Below, piece after piece: positions 25,535 to 34,053 of a stretch of DNA of 64,000 nt. The translations under genes and the position numbers were made by a program. Within the stretch, counting starts at the first letter, position 1; each line of letters opens with the position of its first letter. The stretch is from the NCBI GenBank assembly GCA_020634115.1, contig JACKCH010000010.1:868001-932000 (forward strand), written 5' to 3'. The notes under the pieces are model-generated. The model was not told the origin of the DNA. It was given only the letters and a program-made list of their open reading frames with translations, and did not search any database. This DNA comes from Anaerolineaceae bacterium (GTDB lineage: Bacteria > Chloroflexota > Anaerolineae > Aggregatilineales > Phototrophicaceae).

Positions 25535-27019
25535 CTAACGCAGCACCCCCCCCAGCTTGCGCTTGACAACCCCCGTCAGCATAGCGCGTTCTTCCACAGA
25601 CAGCGCGCCAATCAGCCACACCACCACCAGGTAAAAAGCCCCGCTCACACTGACATTGATAAACAGGTTGGTGTCATGCAGCAGGAAAACGACAACACCC
25701 ATCAGGACAGCCGCCACGCCCAACCGGAGGATGCCGCGCAGCCCCAGACCCGGCCCAAATTCGCGCCGGAAGAATACGTAGAACAGGATCGCTCCCGTTA
25801 GCTCGGACGCGACGGTGATAACGGATGCGGCGATCAATCCGTAGGTCGGGATGAACAGCAGGTTCAGCGTGATGTTCAGAAAGGCCAGGCTCAGATACGT
25901 GCTCATCGCCCGTCGTTCCTTTTTGATGACAGTTGTCAGGTTCCCACACAACGCTGTGTACATCAGCAGAGGAGTATCCCAGATCAGAATCGCAAAGGCG
26001 ATTGCCGCTGGGGTGTATTCAACTCCGTAAAGCAGGGGAATGATCTTATCCGCCAGCAGCGTGCCGCCGATCGCCAGTGGCAGCCCCAGGAATACCATGA
26101 ACTTCGTCGTGCGGTAGTACCAGGGCGAGACTGAAACCGGATTCAGCGCATGTTCGTGTGCGAGTGTCACCGGCATGGCGACAGTCAGGGCGCTGGTCAG
26201 CACGAGAAACGCCCGTGTCAGGTTGTAGGCCGCGTTGTACCAGCCGACCATCGATGCAGATTGGAATGTTTCCAGGATCAGGGTATCAATCTGGAAATTG
26301 AATGTGAGCGCCAATTGGATGATAGCGAAGGGCAGCCCGGCCAGCAGCAGCGCTCGCCACATTCGCGGCTCAATATGGAAGCGCGGCGGTTGCATGTGAT
26401 GTCGCCATACAACCCACAAGGACAGCGCGATTAAAACCGGCATATTCAGGAGTGACGCCACCACCAACCAGATGAAATTCAGCCCGGCGAACAGGAACAG
26501 GCCGCCCGCCACCATAAAGATGATCTGACCGATGACCGAGAAAACCGACAGGTAATCCAACCGCTGATTCCCGGCGATAATCCCTTGTAGCGGTGCCAGC
26601 AGTGCCTGAAGAAAGTAGCCCGCTGTATATAGTGTGATTGCAATGACGATGTCGGTCTCGTAAGGTTTCGCAATGGCGGATAGAACAGTCACTACCATCG
26701 CGATAATGGCAAGAATGAATCGCAGTACCGCCGTATTCCAGAAGAGTTCTTTGGTTTTTTCGGGTTCTCTGGCGATTTCACGGGTCATATATTGGGTGAT
26801 ACCCATATCCCCGATAACCGAAAAAAGCCCGGCCCAGGCCAGCACAACCGAATAATGTCCGAATTCGGCATCACCTAACCGGCGAACAACCAGAATGCTG
26901 AAAAGCAGACCCAATAACCGCAAGGCGGCCTGCGCTCCTATTCCAAATAAGGTATTCCGCGCAATCGTGCGACCGGCGGTGCGCTGTGGCTTTTGCTCGG
27001 ACACGCTCTGATTTTCCAT
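25535..27019 (-). CDS. Polysaccharide/oligosaccharide flippase family membrane protein (MOP superfamily)
   Basis: 494 residues. N-terminal cytosolic part ends in GRTIARNTLFGIGAQ, a typical start of Wzx-like proteins, followed by 12-14 hydrophobic segments; LVVRRLGDAEFGHYSVVLAW and GDMGITQYMTREIAR match the first transmembrane repeat of the family. These proteins flip lipid-linked sugars or related amphiphiles across the inner membrane. Convergent with the AsnB-like gene and divergent from the PKS operon. It may export the cluster's product or a glycolipid form, or belong to cell-envelope synthesis. Confidence 0.9.
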   Translation of the reverse strand: MENQSVSEQKPQRTAGRTIARNTLFGIGAQAALRLLGLLFSILVVRRLGDAEFGHYSVVLAWAGLFSVIGDMGITQYMTREIAREPEKTKELFWNTAVLRFILAIIAMVVTVLSAIAKPYETDIVIAITLYTAGYFLQALLAPLQGIIAGNQRLDYLSVFSVIGQIIFMVAGGLFLFAGLNFIWLVVASLLNMPVLIALSLWVVWRHHMQPPRFHIEPRMWRALLLAGLPFAIIQLALTFNFQIDTLILETFQSASMVGWYNAAYNLTRAFLVLTSALTVAMPVTLAHEHALNPVSVSPWYYRTTKFMVFLGLPLAIGGTLLADKIIPLLYGVEYTPAAIAFAILIWDTPLLMYTALCGNLTTVIKKERRAMSTYLSLAFLNITLNLLFIPTYGLIAASVITVASELTGAILFYVFFRREFGPGLGLRGILRLGVAAVLMGVVVFLLHDTNLFINVSVSGAFYLVVVWLIGALSVEERAMLTGVVKRKLGGVLR

Positions 27020-27579
27020 AGGGAAGCACTTTCTGATGAAATAGGCGACAACGATGTCGTAGTATATGCAGTATATAATGATATGCGCTATATGAAACGG
27101 GAATACAATACTTTCCGAGCTGCTGGTTACTGGTCTCTGGCTTTTTAGCTGGTTAGCTCATTAGCTTTTTAGGCTCATCAGCTATCTTATCCTGAGAGCT
27201 GAAAGCTGACGACTTACTATCTTTGTTGGGAGGCCTTTATCCCAGCCTATATCATATAGAGCGTATGCTGTATCTGAGTGTCGGTCTGCTGGGTGACTTG
27301 TGCGGCGCAACCGATAATCGTATCATGAGCTTGTAATGAGTCTCACGCGTATGGTTGCCAGCAATAATTCAAAGACGTTTACACTATATGGATACTGCGC
27401 CTCATTATGCCTGAATAATCCTCTCTATCACCTTACAGGCGGGCCTTATTTCACCCGGAGCGCAGCGTAACTGCACGTCTGATCCGGGGCGGAATTGTTT
27501 TAGCAGCGTGTTAGGCCGAAACCATTTCAATCATAGAGTGGCGAACTAGATTTGATCTGCACTTGGGGACAATACTACG
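27020..27579. promoter_or_regulatory. 560-bp divergent intergenic region upstream of the PKS genes
   Basis: No credible ORF. Near the flippase start there is an AT-rich tract with repeated GTATAT words (27060-27092). The dispersed repeat copy B lies at 27137-27215. The long leader toward the PKS contains no clear promoter I would commit to. An in-frame TGA at 27553-27555 shows that PKS 1 cannot extend upstream of ATG 27580. GGGGAC, 11 bases before that ATG, is only a weak ribosome site. Confidence 0.5.
27137..27215. repeat. Dispersed intergenic repeat, copy B
   Basis: CTGGCTTTTTAGCTGGTTAGC, TTTTTAGGCT, CAGCTATCTTATCCTGA and a GAAAGCTGACGACTTA tail follow the same order as copy A at 21749-21823. 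The region is not coding and is composed of AGCT/TTAG words. Confidence 0.6.
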
Positions 27580-30500
27580 ATGAATGAGCCGGTTGCGATT
27601 ATTGGTATTGGCTGTCGTTTTCCAGGGGGGGTACACAGCCCGGAAACCCTCTGGCAGCTGCTGGTGAATGGCGAAAACGCGGTAGGGGAGATTCCGCGTG
27701 ATCGCTTTGATGTGGACGCCTTCTTTGACGAACAGCCCGCCACCCCCGGCAAAATTATGTCCCGTTGGGGCGGTTATCTCGACCAGGTTGACCAGTTCGA
27801 TGCGGCCTTTTTCGGTATTGCCCCCCGTGAAGCCGAACGGTTAGACCCGCAGCAGCGGTTGTTACTGGAAGTCGCCTGGGAGGCGTTACAAGACGCCGGG
27901 CAGAATCCGAATACGCCAGAAGTCCGGCAGACCGGCGTTTTTGTCGGCCTATGGCTAAGCGACTTTGAAGCGCGGTTATTCCGAAACCCCGCCCGTACCG
28001 ACTTCTATATGACCACCGGCAGCGGGCGGTATTCAGCGTCTGGGCGGCTTTCCTATGTGCTGGGTCTGCAAGGGCCGAGCATCACACTGGATACGGCCTG
28101 TTCATCCTCGCTGGTGGCGGTGCATCTGGCCTGCCAGAGTCTGCGCAATGGGGAATGTGATCTGGCGTTGGCCGGTGGCGCGAATGTCATCCTGCAACCG
28201 CACATTACCATCGCCTACTCACAATCAAAGATGATGGCTCCCGACGGGCGTTGTAAGTTTGGCGATGCGTCGGCGAATGGCTATGTTCGCAGCGAAGGTG
28301 CGGGATTAGTCGTCCTCAAACGTCTGTCTCAGGCGTTGATCGATGGCGACCCGATTTATGCCGTCATTCGTGGCAGCGCGGTCAATAACGATGGGCAGAC
28401 CAGCGGTTATCTGGCGACGCCGGGCAGCGGTGGACAGGAAGAAATGCTGCGTAAAGCCTATGCGAACGCCGATGTTTCTCCGGCTGCTGTCCAGTACATC
28501 GAGGCACATGGCACCGGCACGAACGCGGGTGATCCGGTTGAGGTTGGGGCGCTCGGTACTGTCCTGCGTGAAGGGCGTCCTGCCGGGCAGGTCTGCGAAC
28601 TCGGCTCGATCAAAACCAATCTGGGACATACGGAAGGCGCGGCGGGCGTTGCCGGGCTGATTAAAGTGGCGCTCTCACTGCGCCATCAGATGCTCCCGGC
28701 GAGTCTGCACTGCCAGCAGCCCAACCCGAATATTCCCTGGGACGATCTCCAGGTACGGGTGCATACGGCGCTCACCCCCTGGCCGGGTCACACCGGCCCC
28801 GCCACGGCTGGCGTGAGTGCGTTTGGTATCGCCGGGACGAATGCCCATGTGGTGCTGCAAGAAGCCCCGGCGGACGCGAATAGCGGTGGACAGTCTGACG
28901 ATGCGCTTCATGCCCATCCCGTCGTGATTCCCTTTTCGGCGCAGACCCCGGAAGCCCTGTTGGATGTCGTCCGCCAGTATCAAATCGTAGCCCCGCCGGT
29001 CAACTTACGCGATTTGGCCTATACGCTAGGCAATCACCGCGTGCATCACGGGCAGCGGCTGGCAGTCGTCGCGCAGACCCCCGACGAACTGGCTGACCAA
29101 TTAGACGCCTTCCTGAATCAGGAGGGGCGGCGCGGACTGGCGGTCACGGGTGAGCGCGTCTCGACTGAACAGCGGGTCGTTTTCCTGTTTCCGGGGCAGG
29201 GCGGTCAGTGGGTGGGGATGGGGCGGCGGTTGCTTGATACCGAGCCGGTTTTTGCCGACATGATGGAACGCTGCCAGGCGGCATTGTCGCTTTTCGTGGA
29301 TTGGCAGTTGATTGATGAAATCCGGTCAGGCAGTCGTTTTGAGGAAATTGACGTGATTCAGCCCGCATTATTTGCGGTTGAAGTCTCGTTAGCGGCTTTG
29401 TGGCGCTCCTGGGGCGTTGCGCCGGATGCCATCATCGGCCACAGCATGGGTGAGGTCGCGGGCGCGTATGTCGCCGGTATCCTGACCCTGGAAGACGCCG
29501 CGCACGTCATTTGTCGGCGCAGCCAGTTGATGAAACAGGTCAGCGGCCAGGGCGCGATGGCGGTGGTCGAACTGACGTTTGAGGAAGCGGCGGCGGCGAT
29601 TCGCGGCTACGAAGATCAATTAGGTATCGCTGTGAGCAACGGCCCGCGCTCAACGGTGCTTTCCGGTGACCCGGCGGCGCTGGAAACCGTATTAGAGGGG
29701 CTGCGGGCGCAGGAGATTTTCTGCCGTCCGGTCAAAGTGGACGTGGCGGCGCACAGCCCGCACATGGATGCGCTGCGCCCTGATCTCGTGAGCGATTTAC
29801 CTGGACTCCAGGCGCAGTCCTCAACCGTGCCGGTCTACTCGACGGTCACCGGGACGCTGCGGGAGGGTGAAACCTTCAATGCCGACTATTGGGGCGATAA
29901 CCTGCGGCAGCCGGTGCGCTTTGCCGCTGCGGTACGGGATGCGCTGGATGATGGCTACACCACGTTTATTGAGATGAGTCCGCACCCGGTGCTGCTGGCG
30001 GCGGTTGAGCAGGGGATTCAGGCCGCTGGCGTCGAAACCGGGCTGACACTGCTTTCTACGCGCCGCGACGAGGATGAATCAGCAGTGATGCGGGAATCGC
30101 TGGGGGCGCTGTATGCCGCCGGGTATCCGGTGAACTGGCAGTTGGTCTACCTGGACGGCCAAACCCTGCGTCTGCCGACCTATCCCTGGCAGCGGGAGCG
30201 GTTCTGGGCGGCAGAGGCCGAACTGGGCGCGGTGTCACCGCATCGGGAAGGCACCGCCGATCATCCACTGCTCGGCCAGTATTTCCAGTCGCACACCGGC
30301 GCGCATTTCTGGGAAACTGACCTTGACCTGGCGGCGCTTCCCTATCTAGCCGATCATCGGGTGCAGGGACAGATTTTACTCCCAGCGGCGGCTTATGCGG
30401 AAATGTTCCTGGAAGCGGCGGTTACGGCGTTCGGTGCTGGTTTGCATCAACTGGAAGCAGTCAACTTTCTGGAAGCGATGTTTTTATCGGAAGAAGCGCC

Positions 30501-33500
30501 GCGCACGGTTCAGGTCGTGCTGATGCCGGAAGGCGGGGGACGGTTTACTGCACAGTGCTTCAGCAGTCCGGCGGGTGATGAGCCGGTCTGGACACTACAC
30601 GCCAGCGGGCTGTTCCGGGCGGGGGTAGATGAGACTGTACCGGTATTCCAGGAGCCAGCGGCTATCCAGCAGCGACTGCCGGAGGCCATGAGTGGCAGCG
30701 CCCATTATGCCACGATGAACCGGCGGCGTTTGGGCTATGGGCCAGCCTTCCAGGGGATCGCTCAAAGCTGGCGTTCCGAGGCTGAGGCACTGGCGGAATT
30801 GCGGGTGGTGGACGGACTCCATACGGGCGGCTACCAGATTCACCCGGCGCTGCTGGATGCCTGTTTCCAGGCGCTGCTGGACACATTACCGGATGATCCG
30901 CCCGACACCTACGTGCCGGTGAGTCTGCGGCAGTTGACCCTGGTTCAGCCGCCGGGCAGTGAAACCGGGTTATGGGCTTATACCCAGCGAACCGAATCAG
31001 CGGACGATTTGGCTGGGGATGTCCTTTTGCTCGATGTGGACGGGCAGGTGATTTTGCAGGCTGAAGGCCTGAAAATGCAGCGGCTCGAACGGGGTGACGA
31101 GGCCTTGCACGATCTGTTGTATGAGGTGGTGTGGCAGGCGGTTGATGTGCCGATTACCCCCACCAGACCCAGTACATCGGGAAACTGGTTAATCCTGAGC
31201 GACCAGGGAGGGGTTGGCGCGGCGCTGGCCGCTCAACTGGTCTCATTGGGCGAAACTGTCGTCTCGGTTGAAGCGGGCGCTGAATATGCCGTTGCCGACG
31301 ACTCCCACTACCAGATTAACCCCGGCGAGCCGGAGAATTTCGTGCGGGTGTTGCGGGAGATTGATTTGCCCTGGCGCGGCATCGTCCATCTGTGGAGTCT
31401 GGACGCGGCGGCCTGTGATTTCTCGCTGGACGGCCTGCATACGGCGGAGATGTTGAATGCGGCCAGCGCCCTGTATCTGACTCAGGCGGTGGCGGCTGCC
31501 GGGGCGAGGCCGAATCTGTGGTTCGTCACACGCGGCGCTCAGGCTGTTCTCCCCACCGATAACCCGGATGTCCGCCAGTCGCCGCTGTGGGGGCTGGCGG
31601 CGGTCATTGCCAACGAGCATCCTGAATTGTACCCGGCGCTGGTTGACCTGGGCGCAACCCAGGGGGTGGAAGCCCTCACCGGCATATTCTTCAGCGGTCA
31701 GATGTTGGACGCCGTTGCCCTACGGGACGAACAGTCCACCTATCAGCGCCGCCTGCGTCACGCGACACTGGACGATGAGCCGCGTTACGAAGTCCGGCAA
31801 ACGAACGCCGATGAGCAGCCGTTCACGGCGGTCACAACCATGCCGGGTGTGCTGGAAGGGCTGCGGTTGCGGGAATTGGCGCGTCATGAGCCGGGAGCGG
31901 GACAGGTCGAAATCGAAGTCCAGGCCACCGGGCTGAACTTCATGAATGTGCTGTCCGCGCTCGGCGCTTATCCGGGGTATCCGCAGGGTGTCGGCCCGCT
32001 GGGGATCGAGTGTGCCGGGCGTATCATCCGCATTGGCCCCGGCGTGACTGGCTGGCAGGTCGGCGACCCGGTGGTGGCCTTCGCCTTTAACAGCCTCGGT
32101 TCGCACGCACTGGCCGATGCGCGGTTGGTGGCGGCCAAACCCGATCACCTGACCTTTGCAGAGGCGGCGACGATCCCGATTGTGTTCCTGACCGCCTATT
32201 ACGCGCTGTACCGCCTGGGACGATTGGAGGCGGGCGAACGGGTGCTGATCCACTCGGCGGCGGGCGGGGTCGGACTGGCGGCGATTCAACTGGCACGGTT
32301 GGCCGGGGCGGAGGTGTTCGCTACCGCTGGCACGCCGGAAAAGCGGGCTTATCTCCATGATCTGGGGGTTGAAACCGTGCTGGACTCGCGGACGCTGGCA
32401 TTTGCGGACGACCTGCTGGACATCACTGGTGATGGCGTGGATGTGGTGCTGAACTCCCTGGCGGGGGAAGCGATCACACGCGGCCTGGCGGTACTGCGCC
32501 CCTATGGGCGTTTCCTGGAACTGGGCAAACGCGACGTGTATCAGAACCGGCAGATTGGCCTGCTGCCGTTCCAGAACAATCTCTCGTATTTCATGATTGA
32601 TCTCGACAGAATGACCCGTGAGCGCCCGGCGCAGGTCGGCGCGATGCTTCAGGAAATCATGGCGTTGGTGGCTGACGGCAGCCTGCAACCGCTCCCACTG
32701 ACGGTGTTCCCGGTTTCGCAAGTCGTGGACGCTTTTCGTCACATGGCACAGGCGAAACATATCGGTAAAGTGGTTATCGCTATGACCGAGGCCGATGTCC
32801 CGGTTGAAGTCAGCCCCGCGCCGCTGGTGCGCCGCGACGGAACCTACCTGATTTCCGGCGGTGCGGGTGGTCTGGGGCTGGCGGTGGCCCGCTGGCTGGC
32901 GGAACAGGGTGCTGGACAGCTTATCCTCACCGGACGTTCTGCGCCATCACTGGCTGCGCAAGCCGCTATCCAGGCGATTGAAGCTGCCGGGACGCCGGTC
33001 TGGTTCGCGCAAGGGGATGTCGCTCACGCCGAAACAGTGCGCGAACTGATTGAACAGGTGGGGGCGGGCGACATGCCGCTGCGGGGTGTGGTTCACGCTG
33101 CCGGTATCCTTGATGACAGTATGCTGATGCAGATGCAACCGGAACAGTTCCGCCGGGCAATCCGCCCGAAACTGGATGGTGCGTGGAATCTGCACGAGTT
33201 CACCGGGGACTGCCCGCTGGACTTTTTTGTGACCTTCTCGTCAGTGACCGCGTTGCTGGGAACACCCGGACAAGGGAATTATGCCGCCGGGAATGCCTTC
33301 CTTGACGCGCTCATGCAGCACCGGCACGCGAACGGCCAGCCCGCCCTCAGCATCAACTGGGGTCCCTGGTCGGAGGTTGGCCTGGCAGCGGCGCAGCTGA
33401 ACCGGGGCGAACGGCTGGCCTCGCGGGGGTTAGGCAGCATCACTCCGCAACAGGGGATTGCCCTGCTGGTACAATTATTGCGCCAGCCCACCGCGCAGAT

Positions 33501-34053
33501 GGCGGTGATGGCCTTTGACGCCGCGCAGTGGTCACAGACCTATCCCCCGGCTGCGGCTTCGTCCCTGTTGGCTGACCTGCTGCAAGCCGAGTCCGCCGCG
33601 ACTCCCGCTGAAGAATCGACTCAGGTGGATGATGTTCGGGCGCGGCTGCTGGCGATTGAACCGGGGCCGCCGCGTCGCAAACTGCTGGAAGACCATCTGC
33701 GGGAACAGGTCGCGCGTGTCCTGGGGCTTTCCCCGTCCCGGATTGACATCCACAAGCCGCTGCGCAACCTGGGCATTGATTCGCTGATGACGCTGGAACT
33801 GCGCAGCCGCCTGGAATCCACCCTGAAAATCCCGCTCTCAGCGACGCTGATCTTTAATTTCCCGACGGTTTCCGTTATGACCGATCACCTGGCGGAGAAA
33901 CTGAATATCCCGCTGACTGCCGCGCAAGCCGTTGAACCGACTGCCGCCCCCGCTGCTGACAAGTCGTTAGAAGGCCTGTCGCAGGATGAATTAGAATCGC
34001 TGCTGGCGGATGAACTCGATTCGCTGGATGACCTACTGAAAGGGACTTATTAA
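27580..34053 (+). CDS. Type I PKS 1: KS-AT-DH-ER-KR-ACP
   Basis: 2157 residues, one fully reducing module. KS about 1-425 (DTACSSS, Cys174; EAHGTGT; NLGHTEG). AT about 530-840 (GHSMGE, Ser622; VAAHSPHM, resembling the VASH type of mycocerosate-synthase ATs rather than malonyl HAFH). DH about 890-1180 (His926 in HRVQGQILLP, Asp1093 in HPALLDACFQ). ER about 1420-1740 (HSAAGGVGLAAIQLA). KR about 1750-1920 (TYLISGGAGGLGL, Tyr near 1900, ILDD motif of B-type KRs). ACP Ser2068 in GIDSLM. The C-terminal tail LSQDELESLLADELDSLDD is a docking-type helix. There is no N-terminal docking helix and no loading domain, so it likely heads the line. Its stop codon directly touches the ATG of PKS 2. Confidence 0.95.
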   Translation: MNEPVAIIGIGCRFPGGVHSPETLWQLLVNGENAVGEIPRDRFDVDAFFDEQPATPGKIMSRWGGYLDQVDQFDAAFFGIAPREAERLDPQQRLLLEVAWEALQDAGQNPNTPEVRQTGVFVGLWLSDFEARLFRNPARTDFYMTTGSGRYSASGRLSYVLGLQGPSITLDTACSSSLVAVHLACQSLRNGECDLALAGGANVILQPHITIAYSQSKMMAPDGRCKFGDASANGYVRSEGAGLVVLKRLSQALIDGDPIYAVIRGSAVNNDGQTSGYLATPGSGGQEEMLRKAYANADVSPAAVQYIEAHGTGTNAGDPVEVGALGTVLREGRPAGQVCELGSIKTNLGHTEGAAGVAGLIKVALSLRHQMLPASLHCQQPNPNIPWDDLQVRVHTALTPWPGHTGPATAGVSAFGIAGTNAHVVLQEAPADANSGGQSDDALHAHPVVIPFSAQTPEALLDVVRQYQIVAPPVNLRDLAYTLGNHRVHHGQRLAVVAQTPDELADQLDAFLNQEGRRGLAVTGERVSTEQRVVFLFPGQGGQWVGMGRRLLDTEPVFADMMERCQAALSLFVDWQLIDEIRSGSRFEEIDVIQPALFAVEVSLAALWRSWGVAPDAIIGHSMGEVAGAYVAGILTLEDAAHVICRRSQLMKQVSGQGAMAVVELTFEEAAAAIRGYEDQLGIAVSNGPRSTVLSGDPAALETVLEGLRAQEIFCRPVKVDVAAHSPHMDALRPDLVSDLPGLQAQSSTVPVYSTVTGTLREGETFNADYWGDNLRQPVRFAAAVRDALDDGYTTFIEMSPHPVLLAAVEQGIQAAGVETGLTLLSTRRDEDESAVMRESLGALYAAGYPVNWQLVYLDGQTLRLPTYPWQRERFWAAEAELGAVSPHREGTADHPLLGQYFQSHTGAHFWETDLDLAALPYLADHRVQGQILLPAAAYAEMFLEAAVTAFGAGLHQLEAVNFLEAMFLSEEAPRTVQVVLMPEGGGRFTAQCFSSPAGDEPVWTLHASGLFRAGVDETVPVFQEPAAIQQRLPEAMSGSAHYATMNRRRLGYGPAFQGIAQSWRSEAEALAELRVVDGLHTGGYQIHPALLDACFQALLDTLPDDPPDTYVPVSLRQLTLVQPPGSETGLWAYTQRTESADDLAGDVLLLDVDGQVILQAEGLKMQRLERGDEALHDLLYEVVWQAVDVPITPTRPSTSGNWLILSDQGGVGAALAAQLVSLGETVVSVEAGAEYAVADDSHYQINPGEPENFVRVLREIDLPWRGIVHLWSLDAAACDFSLDGLHTAEMLNAASALYLTQAVAAAGARPNLWFVTRGAQAVLPTDNPDVRQSPLWGLAAVIANEHPELYPALVDLGATQGVEALTGIFFSGQMLDAVALRDEQSTYQRRLRHATLDDEPRYEVRQTNADEQPFTAVTTMPGVLEGLRLRELARHEPGAGQVEIEVQATGLNFMNVLSALGAYPGYPQGVGPLGIECAGRIIRIGPGVTGWQVGDPVVAFAFNSLGSHALADARLVAAKPDHLTFAEAATIPIVFLTAYYALYRLGRLEAGERVLIHSAAGGVGLAAIQLARLAGAEVFATAGTPEKRAYLHDLGVETVLDSRTLAFADDLLDITGDGVDVVLNSLAGEAITRGLAVLRPYGRFLELGKRDVYQNRQIGLLPFQNNLSYFMIDLDRMTRERPAQVGAMLQEIMALVADGSLQPLPLTVFPVSQVVDAFRHMAQAKHIGKVVIAMTEADVPVEVSPAPLVRRDGTYLISGGAGGLGLAVARWLAEQGAGQLILTGRSAPSLAAQAAIQAIEAAGTPVWFAQGDVAHAETVRELIEQVGAGDMPLRGVVHAAGILDDSMLMQMQPEQFRRAIRPKLDGAWNLHEFTGDCPLDFFVTFSSVTALLGTPGQGNYAAGNAFLDALMQHRHANGQPALSINWGPWSEVGLAAAQLNRGERLASRGLGSITPQQGIALLVQLLRQPTAQMAVMAFDAAQWSQTYPPAAASSLLADLLQAESAATPAEESTQVDDVRARLLAIEPGPPRRKLLEDHLREQVARVLGLSPSRIDIHKPLRNLGIDSLMTLELRSRLESTLKIPLSATLIFNFPTVSVMTDHLAEKLNIPLTAAQAVEPTAAPAADKSLEGLSQDELESLLADELDSLDDLLKGTY

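Noticed and set aside
31720..32760. Long antisense ORFs in the PKS genes (also 39774-40919 and 55870-56931)
   Set aside because: No domain or start-site support; they mirror conserved AT, KS and ER coding sequence on the plus strand.
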